From: 66-474 sp040255405
Lineage (GTDB): Bacteria > Pseudomonadota > Gammaproteobacteria > Xanthomonadales > Rhodanobacteraceae
Assembly: GCA_040255405.1 (NCBI GenBank)
Contig: JBDZUX010000005.1
Location: 93,656-157,655, forward strand
Length of the DNA stretch: 64,000 bases
Direction: 5' to 3'
The notes under the pieces: model-generated
What the model was told of the DNA's origin: nothing
The model's database searches: none
What the model saw: the letters and a program-made list of their open reading frames with translations, nothing else
Shown: in pieces, positions 32,030 to 40,779 of the stretch
How the letters are laid out: each line of letters opens with the position of its first letter
How positions within the stretch are numbered: position 1 is the stretch's first letter
Translations under genes and position numbers: made by a program

Positions 32030-32524
32030 TCACCCGCGCCGCGCGGCTTCGATGGCCGCGACATCGATCTTCTTCATCGTCATCATCGCCTCGAAGGCAC
32101 GCTTGGCGGCGGTGGGGTCGGGATCGGTGACCGCTTCCATCAGGGCGCGCGGCGTGATCTGCCATGACAGGCCGTATCGGTCCTTGCACCAGCCGCACTC
32201 GCTTTCGGCACCGCCGTTGCCGACGATCGCCTTCCACAAACGGTCGGTCTCGGCCTGGTCGGACGTGTAGACCTGGAAGGAAACCGCTTCGTCGAATTTG
32301 AACTGCGGACCGCCGTTCAAGCCGAGGAACGGCATGCCGAGCACCGTGAACTCGACCGTCAGCACGTCGCCTTCCCCGCCGGCCGGGTAATCGCCCGGAG
32401 CGCGGTGTACCGCGTCGACGCGTGAATCGGGGAAGGTGCGGGCGTAGAAGTTGGCAGCCTCCTCGGCGTTGCCGTCGAACCACAGGCAAACCGCGATGTT
32501 CCTCGTGGCATGGGCATGGGGCAT
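32030..32524 (-). CDS. VOC-family (PhnB-like) protein
   Basis: A 164-residue protein of the PhnB/'3-demethylubiquinone methyltransferase-like' branch of the vicinal oxygen chelate fold. Signatures: AVCLWFDGNAEEAANFYARTFPDSRV, DVLTVEFTVLGMPFLGLNGGPQFKFDEAVSFQV (in parts), and ECGWCKDRYGLSWQITPRAL. The annotation as a methyltransferase in older databases is not supported by sequence. Function unknown. Confidence 0.88.
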   Translation of the reverse strand: MPHAHATRNIAVCLWFDGNAEEAANFYARTFPDSRVDAVHRAPGDYPAGGEGDVLTVEFTVLGMPFLGLNGGPQFKFDEAVSFQVYTSDQAETDRLWKAIVGNGGAESECGWCKDRYGLSWQITPRALMEAVTDPDPTAAKRAFEAMMTMKKIDVAAIEAARRG

Positions 32525-32739
32525 GGCTTGGATCCTCGTGTTGCGGGTGGCAGGGCTGGCTGGTCCGTGCGCGTCGTCGCCGCGCGTCCCTGATCACGAC
32601 GAACCAGCGCGGCCAAAATCGACAGGCTCGTTCGGGACCACGCGCCGCATCGTCCGCTGCGCCCGATTCGCGCGGCACGTCTGCGCACGCACGCGGCGAT
32701 TTGGATACGATGCGCGTCGATCGACCAGGGAATCCGTCC

Positions 32740-33318
32740 ATGTCCATCCTGATCCTCGGCCTCGTGTTGTTCCTAGGCACGCACTCGGTACACATGCTGG
32801 CGCCGGCGTGGCGCAAACGCGCGATTGCACGGATCGGCTTCCTGCCGTGGAAAGGGCTGTATTCGGTGGTGGCGATCATCGGGCTTGCGCTGATCGTGAT
32901 CGGTTTCGGGATGGCGCGCGCGCAACCGCACCTCTTGTATGGGCCGCCCGCGTGGCTGCGGCACCTGAACGCGCTGTTCACGCTGCTTGCGTTCGTGCTG
33001 GTGGCGGCAGCCTACGTGCCGCGCAATCACCTGAAGGCGAAGATCGGCCATCCCATGCTCGCTGGCGTGCAGCTGTGGGCGCTCGGCCATCTGCTGGCGA
33101 CCGGCTTCGTGCACGACGTGGTGTTGTTCGGCGCGTTCCTCGCCTGGGCCGTGGTGGACTTCGCGACATCGCGCCGGCGCGATCGCATCGCGGGCACCGC
33201 GTACCCTGCCGGGACACTGGCGGGCGATGCGCTGGCCGTGATGGCGGGCGTGGCGGCGTGGGCGATCTTTGCATTCCTGCTGCACCAGCGGTTGATCGGC
33301 GCAGGCCCCTTCATTTGA
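32740..33318 (+). CDS. NnrU-family membrane protein
   Basis: A 192-residue protein with five to six TM helices: SILILGLVLFLGTHSVHMLAP, LYSVVAIIGLALIVIGFGMA, FTLLAFVLVAAAYVPRNHLK and others. HSVHMLAPAWRKR and GHPMLAGVQLWALGHLLATG are the NnrU family blocks. Relatives are linked to nitric-oxide reduction or carotenoid/isomerase (15-cis-zeta-carotene isomerase-like) functions; no denitrification genes are near, so the role here is open. ATG 32740 chosen; an ATG at 32710 is in frame. Confidence 0.85.
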   Translation: MSILILGLVLFLGTHSVHMLAPAWRKRAIARIGFLPWKGLYSVVAIIGLALIVIGFGMARAQPHLLYGPPAWLRHLNALFTLLAFVLVAAAYVPRNHLKAKIGHPMLAGVQLWALGHLLATGFVHDVVLFGAFLAWAVVDFATSRRRDRIAGTAYPAGTLAGDALAVMAGVAAWAIFAFLLHQRLIGAGPFI

Positions 33319-33376
33319 CGGAACCATTCAGGCCCGCGCGTATCCAATTTGATTAGTTCAACGCTTCGGGGGCGAC

Positions 33377-34273
33377 GTGACTCGGCACAATTCGGCAACC
33401 GGCAAGATCGTGGGCGCGATCGTGGTGATCGTGATCGTGGCAGTTGCGGCGTGGTGGTACTTCACGCGCATGCCGGGCCTGGATTTGACGCGCCAGGGTC
33501 CGGAAGCTTCGGGGCCCGCGACCGCCAGCACCGCGCCGCCCCCGCCGCCCGAGCATCCCATCGGCGAAGCGCAGACCCAACCCGCACCCGCGACCACGGC
33601 GCCGCTGCCGCCGCTGGACGCAAGCGACGACGTGGTTGCCAACGCGCTGGCATCCATCCCGGGCGCGGAAGGCTTGTCGGAACTGCTGCTCGCCCGCGGC
33701 CTGGTGCCGCACCTCGTCGCCACCGTGGATGCGCTGCCCCGCCGCAGCATCGGCGCCAGCATCCTGCCGGTGCGAACGCCCAAGGGCGTGTTCATGGCGG
33801 AAACCTCCAGCGGCCAGCCGGTACTGGATGCCAGGAATTACGCGCGTTACGAGCCGTACATGAAGATCGTGGAAGCCGTGGACCCGCGCACGCTTGTCAC
33901 GTGGTACGTGCACTGGTACCCGCTGTTCCAGGATGCGTATCGCCAGCTCGGCTACCCGCAGGGCTATTTCAACGACCGGTTGATCGCGGCCATCAACGAC
34001 ATGCTGGCCGCGCCGAATGCGCGTCCGCCGGTGGCACTGGTCGCGACCGCGGATGGCCACTACGCGTTCGCCGATCCGACCTGGGAAAGCCTTTCGGTCG
34101 GCCAGAAGCTGATGATCCGGATCGGCCCCGAACACGAGCGCGCGCTGAAGAACAAGCTGCGCAGCATCCGCGCGCTCCTGCTGGGCAAGGCACCGGTGTT
34201 CCACACGCCGGGCGCGAAGCCGGCAACCACGACATCGGGCGCCGCACCGGAGTCGGCGACTTCCGCGCAATGA
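33377..34273 (+). CDS. DUF3014-domain protein
   Basis: A 298-residue bitopic protein: TM helix KIVGAIVVIVIVAVAAWWYF near residues 10-29, a proline/alanine-rich linker (about 40-80), then a soluble domain with LLARGLVPHLVATVDALPRRS, YEPYMKIVEAVDPRTLVTWYVHWYPLFQDAY (in parts) and GYPQGYFNDRLIAAIN. This is the DUF3014 family of Gammaproteobacteria, function unknown, probably facing the periplasm. A GTG start is used. Confidence 0.85.
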   Translation: MTRHNSATGKIVGAIVVIVIVAVAAWWYFTRMPGLDLTRQGPEASGPATASTAPPPPPEHPIGEAQTQPAPATTAPLPPLDASDDVVANALASIPGAEGLSELLLARGLVPHLVATVDALPRRSIGASILPVRTPKGVFMAETSSGQPVLDARNYARYEPYMKIVEAVDPRTLVTWYVHWYPLFQDAYRQLGYPQGYFNDRLIAAINDMLAAPNARPPVALVATADGHYAFADPTWESLSVGQKLMIRIGPEHERALKNKLRSIRALLLGKAPVFHTPGAKPATTTSGAAPESATSAQ

Positions 34274-34547
34274 CACGCGAAGATCAGGTGCCGCAATCCT
34301 GTGTGCTCGCCCCGCTGCACACTTGGCCTGCGGCCACTGCTTCACCGAGCGGTGGATCTGCTTGATGGGGAGGGAGAAAAGCCGTTGCCTCCGCCAAGGA
34401 ACGTCTGATCAACCCACATCGTCGCCATTCCCGTGAAAGCGGGCTGCGTTTGCAGGATTGCAAGCGCAAACGCCAAGGACGGCGCGCAGCGCGAGCGCCA
34501 TGGATGGCGCGAGTAATTCCGGAATGGCGAGCACCATCAGGGCTTCT
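34274..34547. other. Intergenic region with possible repeat copy
   Basis: Between convergent DUF3014 and NRDE genes. No gene. The stretch 34427-34513 resembles the ~105-bp repeat: it begins ATTCCCGTGAAAGCGGG and ends GCGCCATGGATGGCGC, a hairpin with the same loop layout, but is shorter (87 bases). Confidence 0.4.
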
Positions 34548-35303
34548 TCAAAACCGCAGCGCGATCTGCCCCTGCGGCTCGCCGTCCGCGCCGAAGCGCC
34601 GCTCGATGATGCAGCCGTTGCCGTCGCGGTCCAGCCCGATCAGCGTCGTCGCGCGCGTGCCGTAGATTGCGCCGCGCACGAACGGTGGCGACACCCGCCG
34701 TTCGAGTTCGAGGCCGATACCGGTATCGGGCAGTTCGGCATCCGGCGCGGGCGTTTCGTCGGCCAGCGCGGCGAACAGCGGTTCGAAATCCGAGTCGCCC
34801 GCATCGAGCCATGCCTGCAGCGCGGTGGTTGCCCGCCGCACTTTGGGCCATGTGGCATCCAGATTGCCATTCGACAGTCCGTGCAGGCCGGGCGCGAGTT
34901 CGCATGCGCAGACCCGCGGATGGTTGGACACGCAACTTGCCGAGTCCCCGTCAAACAGCAGCAGGTTGAACGGGCGATAGCGCCCGGCATGGCGCTGCAG
35001 CGCTTCGGCATGCTGCTTCGCCGAGGCGTCGCCGCGGAGGAAATCCGAAACCAGCAGGCCGCGCGAGGCACGCTCCTGTGCGGCACGCGGATCGCGGACA
35101 TTGGTGACGACGGCCGCGCGTCCGGATTCGTGCACGCCCATCCACGTGCCGCCGGCTTCCAGATCGCGGCCCGCCAGAATCTCCGGCGCATCTGCCCAGT
35201 GCGCGAGCGGCGCGGAAGGCCGCGCATGGGCTTCGTCACGGTTGCCGATCAGCAACAGGCGCCAGCGCGGATGAATGTCCCAAGCCAGGGCGACGACACA
35301 CAT
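34548..35303 (-). CDS. NRDE-family (TANGO2-like) protein
   Basis: A 251-residue protein. MCVVALAWDIHPRWRLLLIGNRDEAHARPS contains the N-terminal Cys and NRDE motif; GGTWMGVHESGRAAVVTNVRDP and LLLFDGDSASCVSN follow the family. The fold is of the N-terminal-nucleophile type with Cys2 exposed after Met removal. TANGO2 relatives have been linked to haem trafficking, which is of interest beside several haem genes, but there is no direct evidence here. Confidence 0.9.
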   Translation of the reverse strand: MCVVALAWDIHPRWRLLLIGNRDEAHARPSAPLAHWADAPEILAGRDLEAGGTWMGVHESGRAAVVTNVRDPRAAQERASRGLLVSDFLRGDASAKQHAEALQRHAGRYRPFNLLLFDGDSASCVSNHPRVCACELAPGLHGLSNGNLDATWPKVRRATTALQAWLDAGDSDFEPLFAALADETPAPDAELPDTGIGLELERRVSPPFVRGAIYGTRATTLIGLDRDGNGCIIERRFGADGEPQGQIALRF

Positions 35304-35425
35304 GTTGACAGCCTAGCGCGGGAAAGGGCCGGAGCGATGCGCCAAACCGTGCGCCGTTGCCAGCTCTGCCGCAGGCCGAATGCTAGACTCCGGACAAAAC
35401 TGCCGATCAGGGACAAGGGGCCGGC

Positions 35426-36622
35426 ATGAGGACGAAGCTTGCGCAAGTGTCGGTGCTGGTGGTCGAGGACCACGACTTCCAGCGCCAGGTGGCGATACGC
35501 CTGCTGCAGCAGATGGGCGTCGGTTCGGTGATGGACGCGCCGGACGGCCGCAGCGCGCTCGTCGAGCTTGGCCGGCAGGAACATCCAGCCGACGTGGTGC
35601 TGGTGGACCTGGATCTGCCGCACATGGATGGCATCGAGTTCATCGGCCACGTCGCGCGCGAACGCCTGGCCAACGCGGTGGTTGTGCTGACCGCACTCGA
35701 TCCGTCGCTGCTCAATACGGTGCGACTGATGGCGCGCGCATCGGGTATGCGCGTGCTGGGCACGGTCGAAAAGCCGCTGACGCAGGCCAAGCTGTCGGAA
35801 GTGATCGACCTTTACTTCACCGCCGACCTGCTGGCCGACGAAGACCCGGCCCCCGACATCGACGCAGGCCTGCTGGCCGAGGCGCTCGCGAACGACGCGT
35901 TCGAGGCGTGGTTCATGCCGCAGGTCGCACTCAGCAGCGGCTTTGTCACAGGCGTGGAGGCGCTCGCGCGCTGGTCGTTGAACGGCCGCCCGGTGCCACC
36001 GGTCCGCTTCATCCCGGAGCTGGAGCGTTCGGGCCTCATCGATGCGCTCACCGAACGCATCCTGGCGCAGGCCTGCCGCTGGTTGCGCAGGTGGCGCGAG
36101 GCCGGCATGAAGCTCGATGTTTCCGTGAACGTGTCGATGCACAATCTCGCCGACACCGCCGCGGCCGATCGCTATGAGGCGATCGTTCAGGCCGCCGGGG
36201 TGGATCCGCACGACGTCACGCTGGAGATCACCGAGTCGGCGATGATGCACGAGGCCGCGCAGGTGCTGAACGTGCTGGCGCGCCTGCGGCTGAAGGGGTT
36301 CGGGTTGTCGGTCGATGATTTCGGTACCGGCTGGTCGTCGCTGGCGCAGCTGGCGCAACTGCCGGTGACCGAACTCAAGATCGACCGCGGCTTCATCAAC
36401 GGCGCCGCCGATGGGCGCAATCGCGCGGTGGTCGAGGCCAGTCTCGATCTTGGCCGCAAGCTCAAGCTGGTCACGGTAGCCGAAGGCGTGCGCAGCGTCG
36501 ACGAATGGCAGATGCTGGCCGAACTCGGCTGCAGCCGCGCGCAAGGCGAATTGATCGGCATGGCGGTGCCCGGCGACCAGCTCGACGCCGCGATCGAGAA
36601 GTGGCGACGCCGCCAGCCATGA
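35426..36622 (+). CDS. Response regulator with EAL c-di-GMP phosphodiesterase domain
   Basis: A 398-residue protein. Residues 8-125 form a receiver with acidic pair E14/D15, phospho-acceptor D61 (VLVDLDLPHMDG) and K116. Residues 150-395 form an EAL domain whose catalytic residues are all present: E178 (EAL), N235, E267 (EITES), D297/D298 (DDFGTGWSS), K318 (KIDRGF), E353 and Q373. So it is probably an active phosphodiesterase switched by phosphorylation, as in RocR. A TAGACT -10-like box lies near 35383 and a CAAGGGG site before the ATG. It overlaps the hybrid kinase gene as ATGA, so that kinase is its likely partner. Confidence 0.93.
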   Translation: MRTKLAQVSVLVVEDHDFQRQVAIRLLQQMGVGSVMDAPDGRSALVELGRQEHPADVVLVDLDLPHMDGIEFIGHVARERLANAVVVLTALDPSLLNTVRLMARASGMRVLGTVEKPLTQAKLSEVIDLYFTADLLADEDPAPDIDAGLLAEALANDAFEAWFMPQVALSSGFVTGVEALARWSLNGRPVPPVRFIPELERSGLIDALTERILAQACRWLRRWREAGMKLDVSVNVSMHNLADTAAADRYEAIVQAAGVDPHDVTLEITESAMMHEAAQVLNVLARLRLKGFGLSVDDFGTGWSSLAQLAQLPVTELKIDRGFINGAADGRNRAVVEASLDLGRKLKLVTVAEGVRSVDEWQMLAELGCSRAQGELIGMAVPGDQLDAAIEKWRRRQP

Positions 36623-39054
36623 GGCGCCGGTCATGGATGGCCAAGTTCCGGAAGGCCAGGTTCTGGACGGTGCGTCGCCAACTCCTGCTGTTGTTCGGCG
36701 TGATGCTGGTCGCCGCGGGCTGCGTGCTGGCGCTGGACGCGATCTATCAGCGCAATCACGAGGCCACGCTGAACGATCTCTACGACAACGCACTGGGCGG
36801 CCAGTCGCAGGTGAAGGCGCTGACCGATGCCTACGGCATCGACATCATCGGTGTCACCTTCAAGGTGCGCAACGGATTGATGACCTTCGACCAGGGTCTC
36901 GCCGCGGTCGATGAAGCGCAACGACGCATCGGCCAGGCATTTGCGGCACTCGAAGCCGAGAGCATGGCGCCGCGGCAACATGAATTGCTGGTCGCGATCC
37001 GCGACGAGCGCGCGCCTGCCGACGACGCGATCGCGGCACTGCGCGCGCAGCTCGCGGCGCACAGCATGGACGGGCTCGGCCACTTTGCCGACACCCGCCT
37101 GTTTCCCGCCATTGATCCGCTATTGAGCGACCTCGGCCTGATGGCCGACTTGAAGATCCTCGATGCGCAGGACCAGTTGCACGACGACCATGTGCACGCG
37201 CTGCGCCTGAACGCGTGGCGCATCGTCCTGTCGCTGGCCGCGCTGGTGATCGTGTTGGTGGCCGGTCACGCGGTGCTGCGCAATGTGTACGACGGCATCG
37301 AGCAGCTGGTGCGCATGGCCCGCGGCATGCGCAGCGGCGATTACGACGTCCCGGCCGGTGCACCGGTGCGCGGCGAAACCCGGCAGGTCGTCGACGGCTT
37401 CATCGAGATGCGCGAGGAGGTGAAGCGGAAGGATGCCGCGTTGCGGACGAGCGAAGCGCGCGCGCACCAGGCCAGCCGCGCCAAGAGTGCATTCCTCGCC
37501 GCGATGAGCCACGAAATCCGCACGCCGATGATCGGCATCACCGGGATGCTGGAACTGCTGGAACACACGCGGCTGGATGCCGAGCAGCGGCGCAGCGTCG
37601 CGATCGTGCAAAGCTCCGCACGGAGCCTGCTGGAGATCATCGGTGACATCCTCGACTTCTCGAAGATCGAAGCTGGCCGGATGGAACTGGCGCTGCGCGA
37701 CGTCGACCTGCGCCGGCTGGTCGAACACGCGGTCGGCAATTACCTCGGCATCGCATCCAGCAAGGGCCTGACGCTGGAGCTTGCGACCGACGATGATCTT
37801 GCGCCGGCTTACGTCACCGACCCGCTGCGGCTGCGCCAGATTCTTTCCAATTTCCTGTCCAACGCGCTGAAGTTCACCCGCACCGGCGGCGTCACGGTGC
37901 GCGCGGAGCGCGTCGGCACACTGGAGGACGGCCGCGACACCATCGCACTGCGTGTGCGCGATTCGGGCATCGGCATCAGCGACGAACAGCGCGCATTGCT
38001 GTTCCAGCCGTTTTCGCAGGCCGAAAGCGGCACGGCGCGTGCTTTCGGCGGCACCGGGCTGGGGCTCACGATCTGCCTCCAACTCGCGGATCTGATGGGC
38101 GGCACCATCGAACTCGCCAGCAAGCCCGGCAGCGGGAGCACCTTCAGCCTCATCCTGCCGCTGGCACCGGGCGACCCCGCACGCGTAGCACCGGAACGCG
38201 CCAGCGTGCCGGACGAAGACTTCCCGACCCGGCCGTTGCCCAGCGTGGATGCCGCGCGACGCGAGCACAGCCTGGTGCTGGTGGTGGACGACCACGCCAC
38301 CAATCGTGAAGTGCTGACGCGCCAGCTGGCGCGCGCAGGGTTCGCCTGCGAGACCGCGGCGGATGGCGAGGAAGGCCTGCGCCGCTGGCGCACCGGCGAT
38401 TACGCGCTGGTGCTCACCGACATCCACATGCCGAAGATGGACGGCTATCAGTTGACCGCCGCGATCCGCAGGACCGAGCAGGCGGAACAGCGCGAGCGCA
38501 CGCCGGTCATCGCGGTCACCGCGAACGTCAGCAAGGGCGAAGCCGAGCATTGCATCGCGATGGGCATGGATGCGTTCCTGGGCAAACCGCTCCGCATTGC
38601 CCAAGTGTCCGCGCAGCTGCGGCGCTGGCTGCCGCATGCCGAATTCGCCGCAGCCAGCCGCAGGTCGGTCGGGGAGGTACCGGCGGCAATCCCTGCGGTG
38701 TCCGACGACGAAATGCTGTCCGCGCCCTCGGCGCCGGTCGACCGCAGCGTGCTGAACGAAATCGCCGGCCACGACACCACCCTTGCGCGCAATTTGCTTC
38801 ACGATTTCCTCGCCGCGATCCGCAGCGATCTGATCGGCCTGCGCGCCGCGCATGCGGCCGGCGACCTGCCGGAGGCCACTCGCCAGGCGCATCGCATCAA
38901 GGGCGCCGCCGCGCTGGTGGGTGCGCGCGATGTGCAGCAGGCTGCAGCGAAAGTCGAGGCGGCGGGGCGCGCGGAGGACGCGGAAGGCACGGAAACGGCT
39001 TCGCGCGCGCTGGGTCAGGCCATCGATGTATTGGCGGCGTGGCTGGAGCGCTGA
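36619..39054 (+). CDS. Hybrid sensor histidine kinase (HK-REC-Hpt)
   Basis: An 811-residue kinase. TM1 is near 20-40 and TM2 near 202-222, enclosing a helical periplasmic sensor of about 160 residues; a HAMP-like linker follows. H298 in MSHEIRTPM is the phospho-acceptor; the ATPase has N-box (ILSNFLSNALKF), G1 (VRDSGIGIS) and G2 (GGTGLGLTI). A receiver with D601 (LTDIHMPKMDG) and K656, and a C-terminal Hpt with H758 (QAHRIKGAA) complete a phosphorelay of EvgS/RocS type. One oddity is MIGI after TP, where MN(A/G)I is usual. Translationally coupled to the RR-EAL gene. Confidence 0.93.
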   Translation: MRRRSWMAKFRKARFWTVRRQLLLLFGVMLVAAGCVLALDAIYQRNHEATLNDLYDNALGGQSQVKALTDAYGIDIIGVTFKVRNGLMTFDQGLAAVDEAQRRIGQAFAALEAESMAPRQHELLVAIRDERAPADDAIAALRAQLAAHSMDGLGHFADTRLFPAIDPLLSDLGLMADLKILDAQDQLHDDHVHALRLNAWRIVLSLAALVIVLVAGHAVLRNVYDGIEQLVRMARGMRSGDYDVPAGAPVRGETRQVVDGFIEMREEVKRKDAALRTSEARAHQASRAKSAFLAAMSHEIRTPMIGITGMLELLEHTRLDAEQRRSVAIVQSSARSLLEIIGDILDFSKIEAGRMELALRDVDLRRLVEHAVGNYLGIASSKGLTLELATDDDLAPAYVTDPLRLRQILSNFLSNALKFTRTGGVTVRAERVGTLEDGRDTIALRVRDSGIGISDEQRALLFQPFSQAESGTARAFGGTGLGLTICLQLADLMGGTIELASKPGSGSTFSLILPLAPGDPARVAPERASVPDEDFPTRPLPSVDAARREHSLVLVVDDHATNREVLTRQLARAGFACETAADGEEGLRRWRTGDYALVLTDIHMPKMDGYQLTAAIRRTEQAEQRERTPVIAVTANVSKGEAEHCIAMGMDAFLGKPLRIAQVSAQLRRWLPHAEFAAASRRSVGEVPAAIPAVSDDEMLSAPSAPVDRSVLNEIAGHDTTLARNLLHDFLAAIRSDLIGLRAAHAAGDLPEATRQAHRIKGAAALVGARDVQQAAAKVEAAGRAEDAEGTETASRALGQAIDVLAAWLER

Positions 39055-39061
39055 CTTTGCG

Positions 39062-39272
39062 AGCATCCCGGGTCGCGCAGCGCGCGTCCGGAGTGGTCAC
39101 CCCCAACCTCGTCATTCCGGGGCCGCTCACGCACAGCGGGAGCGGAACCCGGAATCGGTTGGGTCATCCCCCAAAAAGCGAAACCGGTTCCGGATCGCGC
39201 TGCGCGCGTCCTGGATGACCACCCGTCCCTTTGTCAGCCGCTCGTGCATAGCGGCGGAACCCGGAGTCGGTT
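39062..39272. repeat. Cluster of GTCATTCCGG-family REP-like palindromes
   Basis: Four consecutive elements fill most of the 302-base gap before envC: a degenerate inverted copy (39062-39104), a direct copy GTCATTCCGGGGCCGC ... GAACCCGGAATCGGTT (39111-39160), an inverted copy (39181-39224, AAACCGGTTCCGGATCGC ... GGATGACC) and a degenerate direct copy (39233-39272). Alternating orientation is typical of mosaic REP clusters. Confidence 0.68.
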
Positions 39273-39342
39273 CATGGCCTGACTTTCGCGACCGCCGCTT
39301 CGAACCGGCGATACCACCAAGCACGATTCGAGAAAACGCGGC

Positions 39343-39356
39343 GATAATCGCCGCGC
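39343..39356 (+). promoter_or_regulatory. Putative -10 element giving leaderless envC mRNA
   Basis: GATAAT (39343-39348) lies 8 bases before the envC ATG at 39357, with no ribosome-binding site in between. Confidence 0.38.
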
Positions 39357-40541
39357 ATGCAGATCTCGATCCCAACATGGCGGCGACGCCTGCCGGCCGC
39401 GGCGTTGTGCGCGCTCATCGCACTCGCCGGCGCGGCCCATGCCGATCCGCCGGCCGCGGCCTCCACCAGTCAATCGCAGGGCGAACGCGAAGCCGCGGCC
39501 AAGGCCAGGCTCGCCGAAGTGCGCGCCGAAATCGCCAGGATCGCCGATGCGCAAAAAGCGACCGCCAGCAAGCGCGACGCCATCGATGCCAAGCTCGCCG
39601 AGCAGGCGGGGCAACTCAACGAGGTCGCCAACGCGGTGCGCGATACCGAGGCGGCGATCGCTGCCCGGTCGGCTTCGCTGGATGATTTGCAACAGCAACG
39701 CGCGCAGCTCGAAGGCAAGCTTTCCGGCCAGCGCGCCGCGCTGGCAGACCTATTGCGGGCGACGTACACGCTCGATCGCGGCAGCGACCTGTCGCTGCTG
39801 CTGGGCGACGACGGCATCGCGAAGATCGATCGCGCGCTCGCCTATTCGCGCTATTTCCAGCACGATCGCGTCGCACGCATCCGCGCATTGCTGGGCCAGG
39901 TCGCGCAACTCGACCAGGTCAAGGCAGCGATCGAGGCCGAAACCGCAGCGTTGCAGCAGGAGCGCGCGCAACACAATGCCCAGTCGACGGAACTCGAACA
40001 GGCGCGCGCCGCCCAGCAGAAGCTGCTGGCCGAGGCAGACGCGCAACTTGCCCGGCAGAAGGACAGGATCGCGACGCTGCAGCACGATGCCGAAGCCTTG
40101 AATCAATTGCTGAAGCGCTTGCAGAACGTGTTCGCGGACATTCCCGCCCAGCTCGGCAAGAACCCGCCATTCGCGCAATTGCGCGGCAAGCTGGCCTGGC
40201 CGGTCGCCGGCACCCCGCACAACGGCACGGGCACGCTGGCGCAGGGCATCGTGATCGCCGCCAATGCCGGCGCCGACGTGCGCGCCGTCGCGTATGGGCG
40301 GGTGGCGTGGGCCAACTTCATGCGGGGTTACGGCATGCTGGTGATCATCGACCAGGGCAACGGCTGGATGAGCCTGTACGGCGGCAACGAAGCCGCACTG
40401 GTGGAGGTCGGCGATTGGGTGACGCCCGGCCAGCCGATCGCGACGGTCGGACGCAACCCCGAGCAGGGCGGTGCGTGGTTCGGGCTGCGCCACGATGGCA
40501 AGCCGGTCGATACGCACGGCTGGTTTCCTGCGAAACGCTGA
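39357..40541 (+). CDS. envC: EnvC-type murein hydrolase activator
   Basis: A 394-residue periplasmic protein. After a signal peptide (RLPAAALCALIALAGAAHA) there is a long coiled coil (about 38-255) and a C-terminal LytM/peptidase M23 domain (KLAWPVAGTPHNGT ... GYGMLVIIDQGNGWMSLYGG ... GGAWFGLRHDGKPVD). The normal zinc ligands of LytM enzymes (HxxxD, HxH) are replaced, as in EnvC, which activates amidases AmiA/AmiB at the septum rather than cutting. The next gene, ctpA, is the classic neighbour. Confidence 0.92.
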   Translation: MQISIPTWRRRLPAAALCALIALAGAAHADPPAAASTSQSQGEREAAAKARLAEVRAEIARIADAQKATASKRDAIDAKLAEQAGQLNEVANAVRDTEAAIAARSASLDDLQQQRAQLEGKLSGQRAALADLLRATYTLDRGSDLSLLLGDDGIAKIDRALAYSRYFQHDRVARIRALLGQVAQLDQVKAAIEAETAALQQERAQHNAQSTELEQARAAQQKLLAEADAQLARQKDRIATLQHDAEALNQLLKRLQNVFADIPAQLGKNPPFAQLRGKLAWPVAGTPHNGTGTLAQGIVIAANAGADVRAVAYGRVAWANFMRGYGMLVIIDQGNGWMSLYGGNEAALVEVGDWVTPGQPIATVGRNPEQGGAWFGLRHDGKPVDTHGWFPAKR

Positions 40542-40779
40542 CGCGACAGCAGAGTTCATGACGCCGCCTCAACCCCCCGTTCGCCCTGGTCATGGCGACG
40601 AAGGCGCGCAGTCGAACGCGTGAAGTCGAAGGGCCGGAAGATCTTTGTCGACCCAGGTGTTTCAACTTCGCGGGGCTTCGTTCCGCTACGCTCGACACGA
40701 AGTGGCGATGCGGAGTTCGGTTCTACAATGAACCATCGCGTCCACGCGCGGTCTTGGTATCGGCTCACACGGTGTCGCA
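40542..40779. other. Intergenic region between envC and ctpA
   Basis: No gene supported. It contains a CTTCG/CGAAG-rich tract (about 40665-40705) with short inverted repeats, and a TACAAT -10-like hexamer near 40725 that could serve ctpA. Confidence 0.4.

Noticed and set aside
32030..32524. Methyltransferase annotation for the PhnB-like protein
   Set aside because: The sequence has the VOC fold pattern and no SAM-binding motif.
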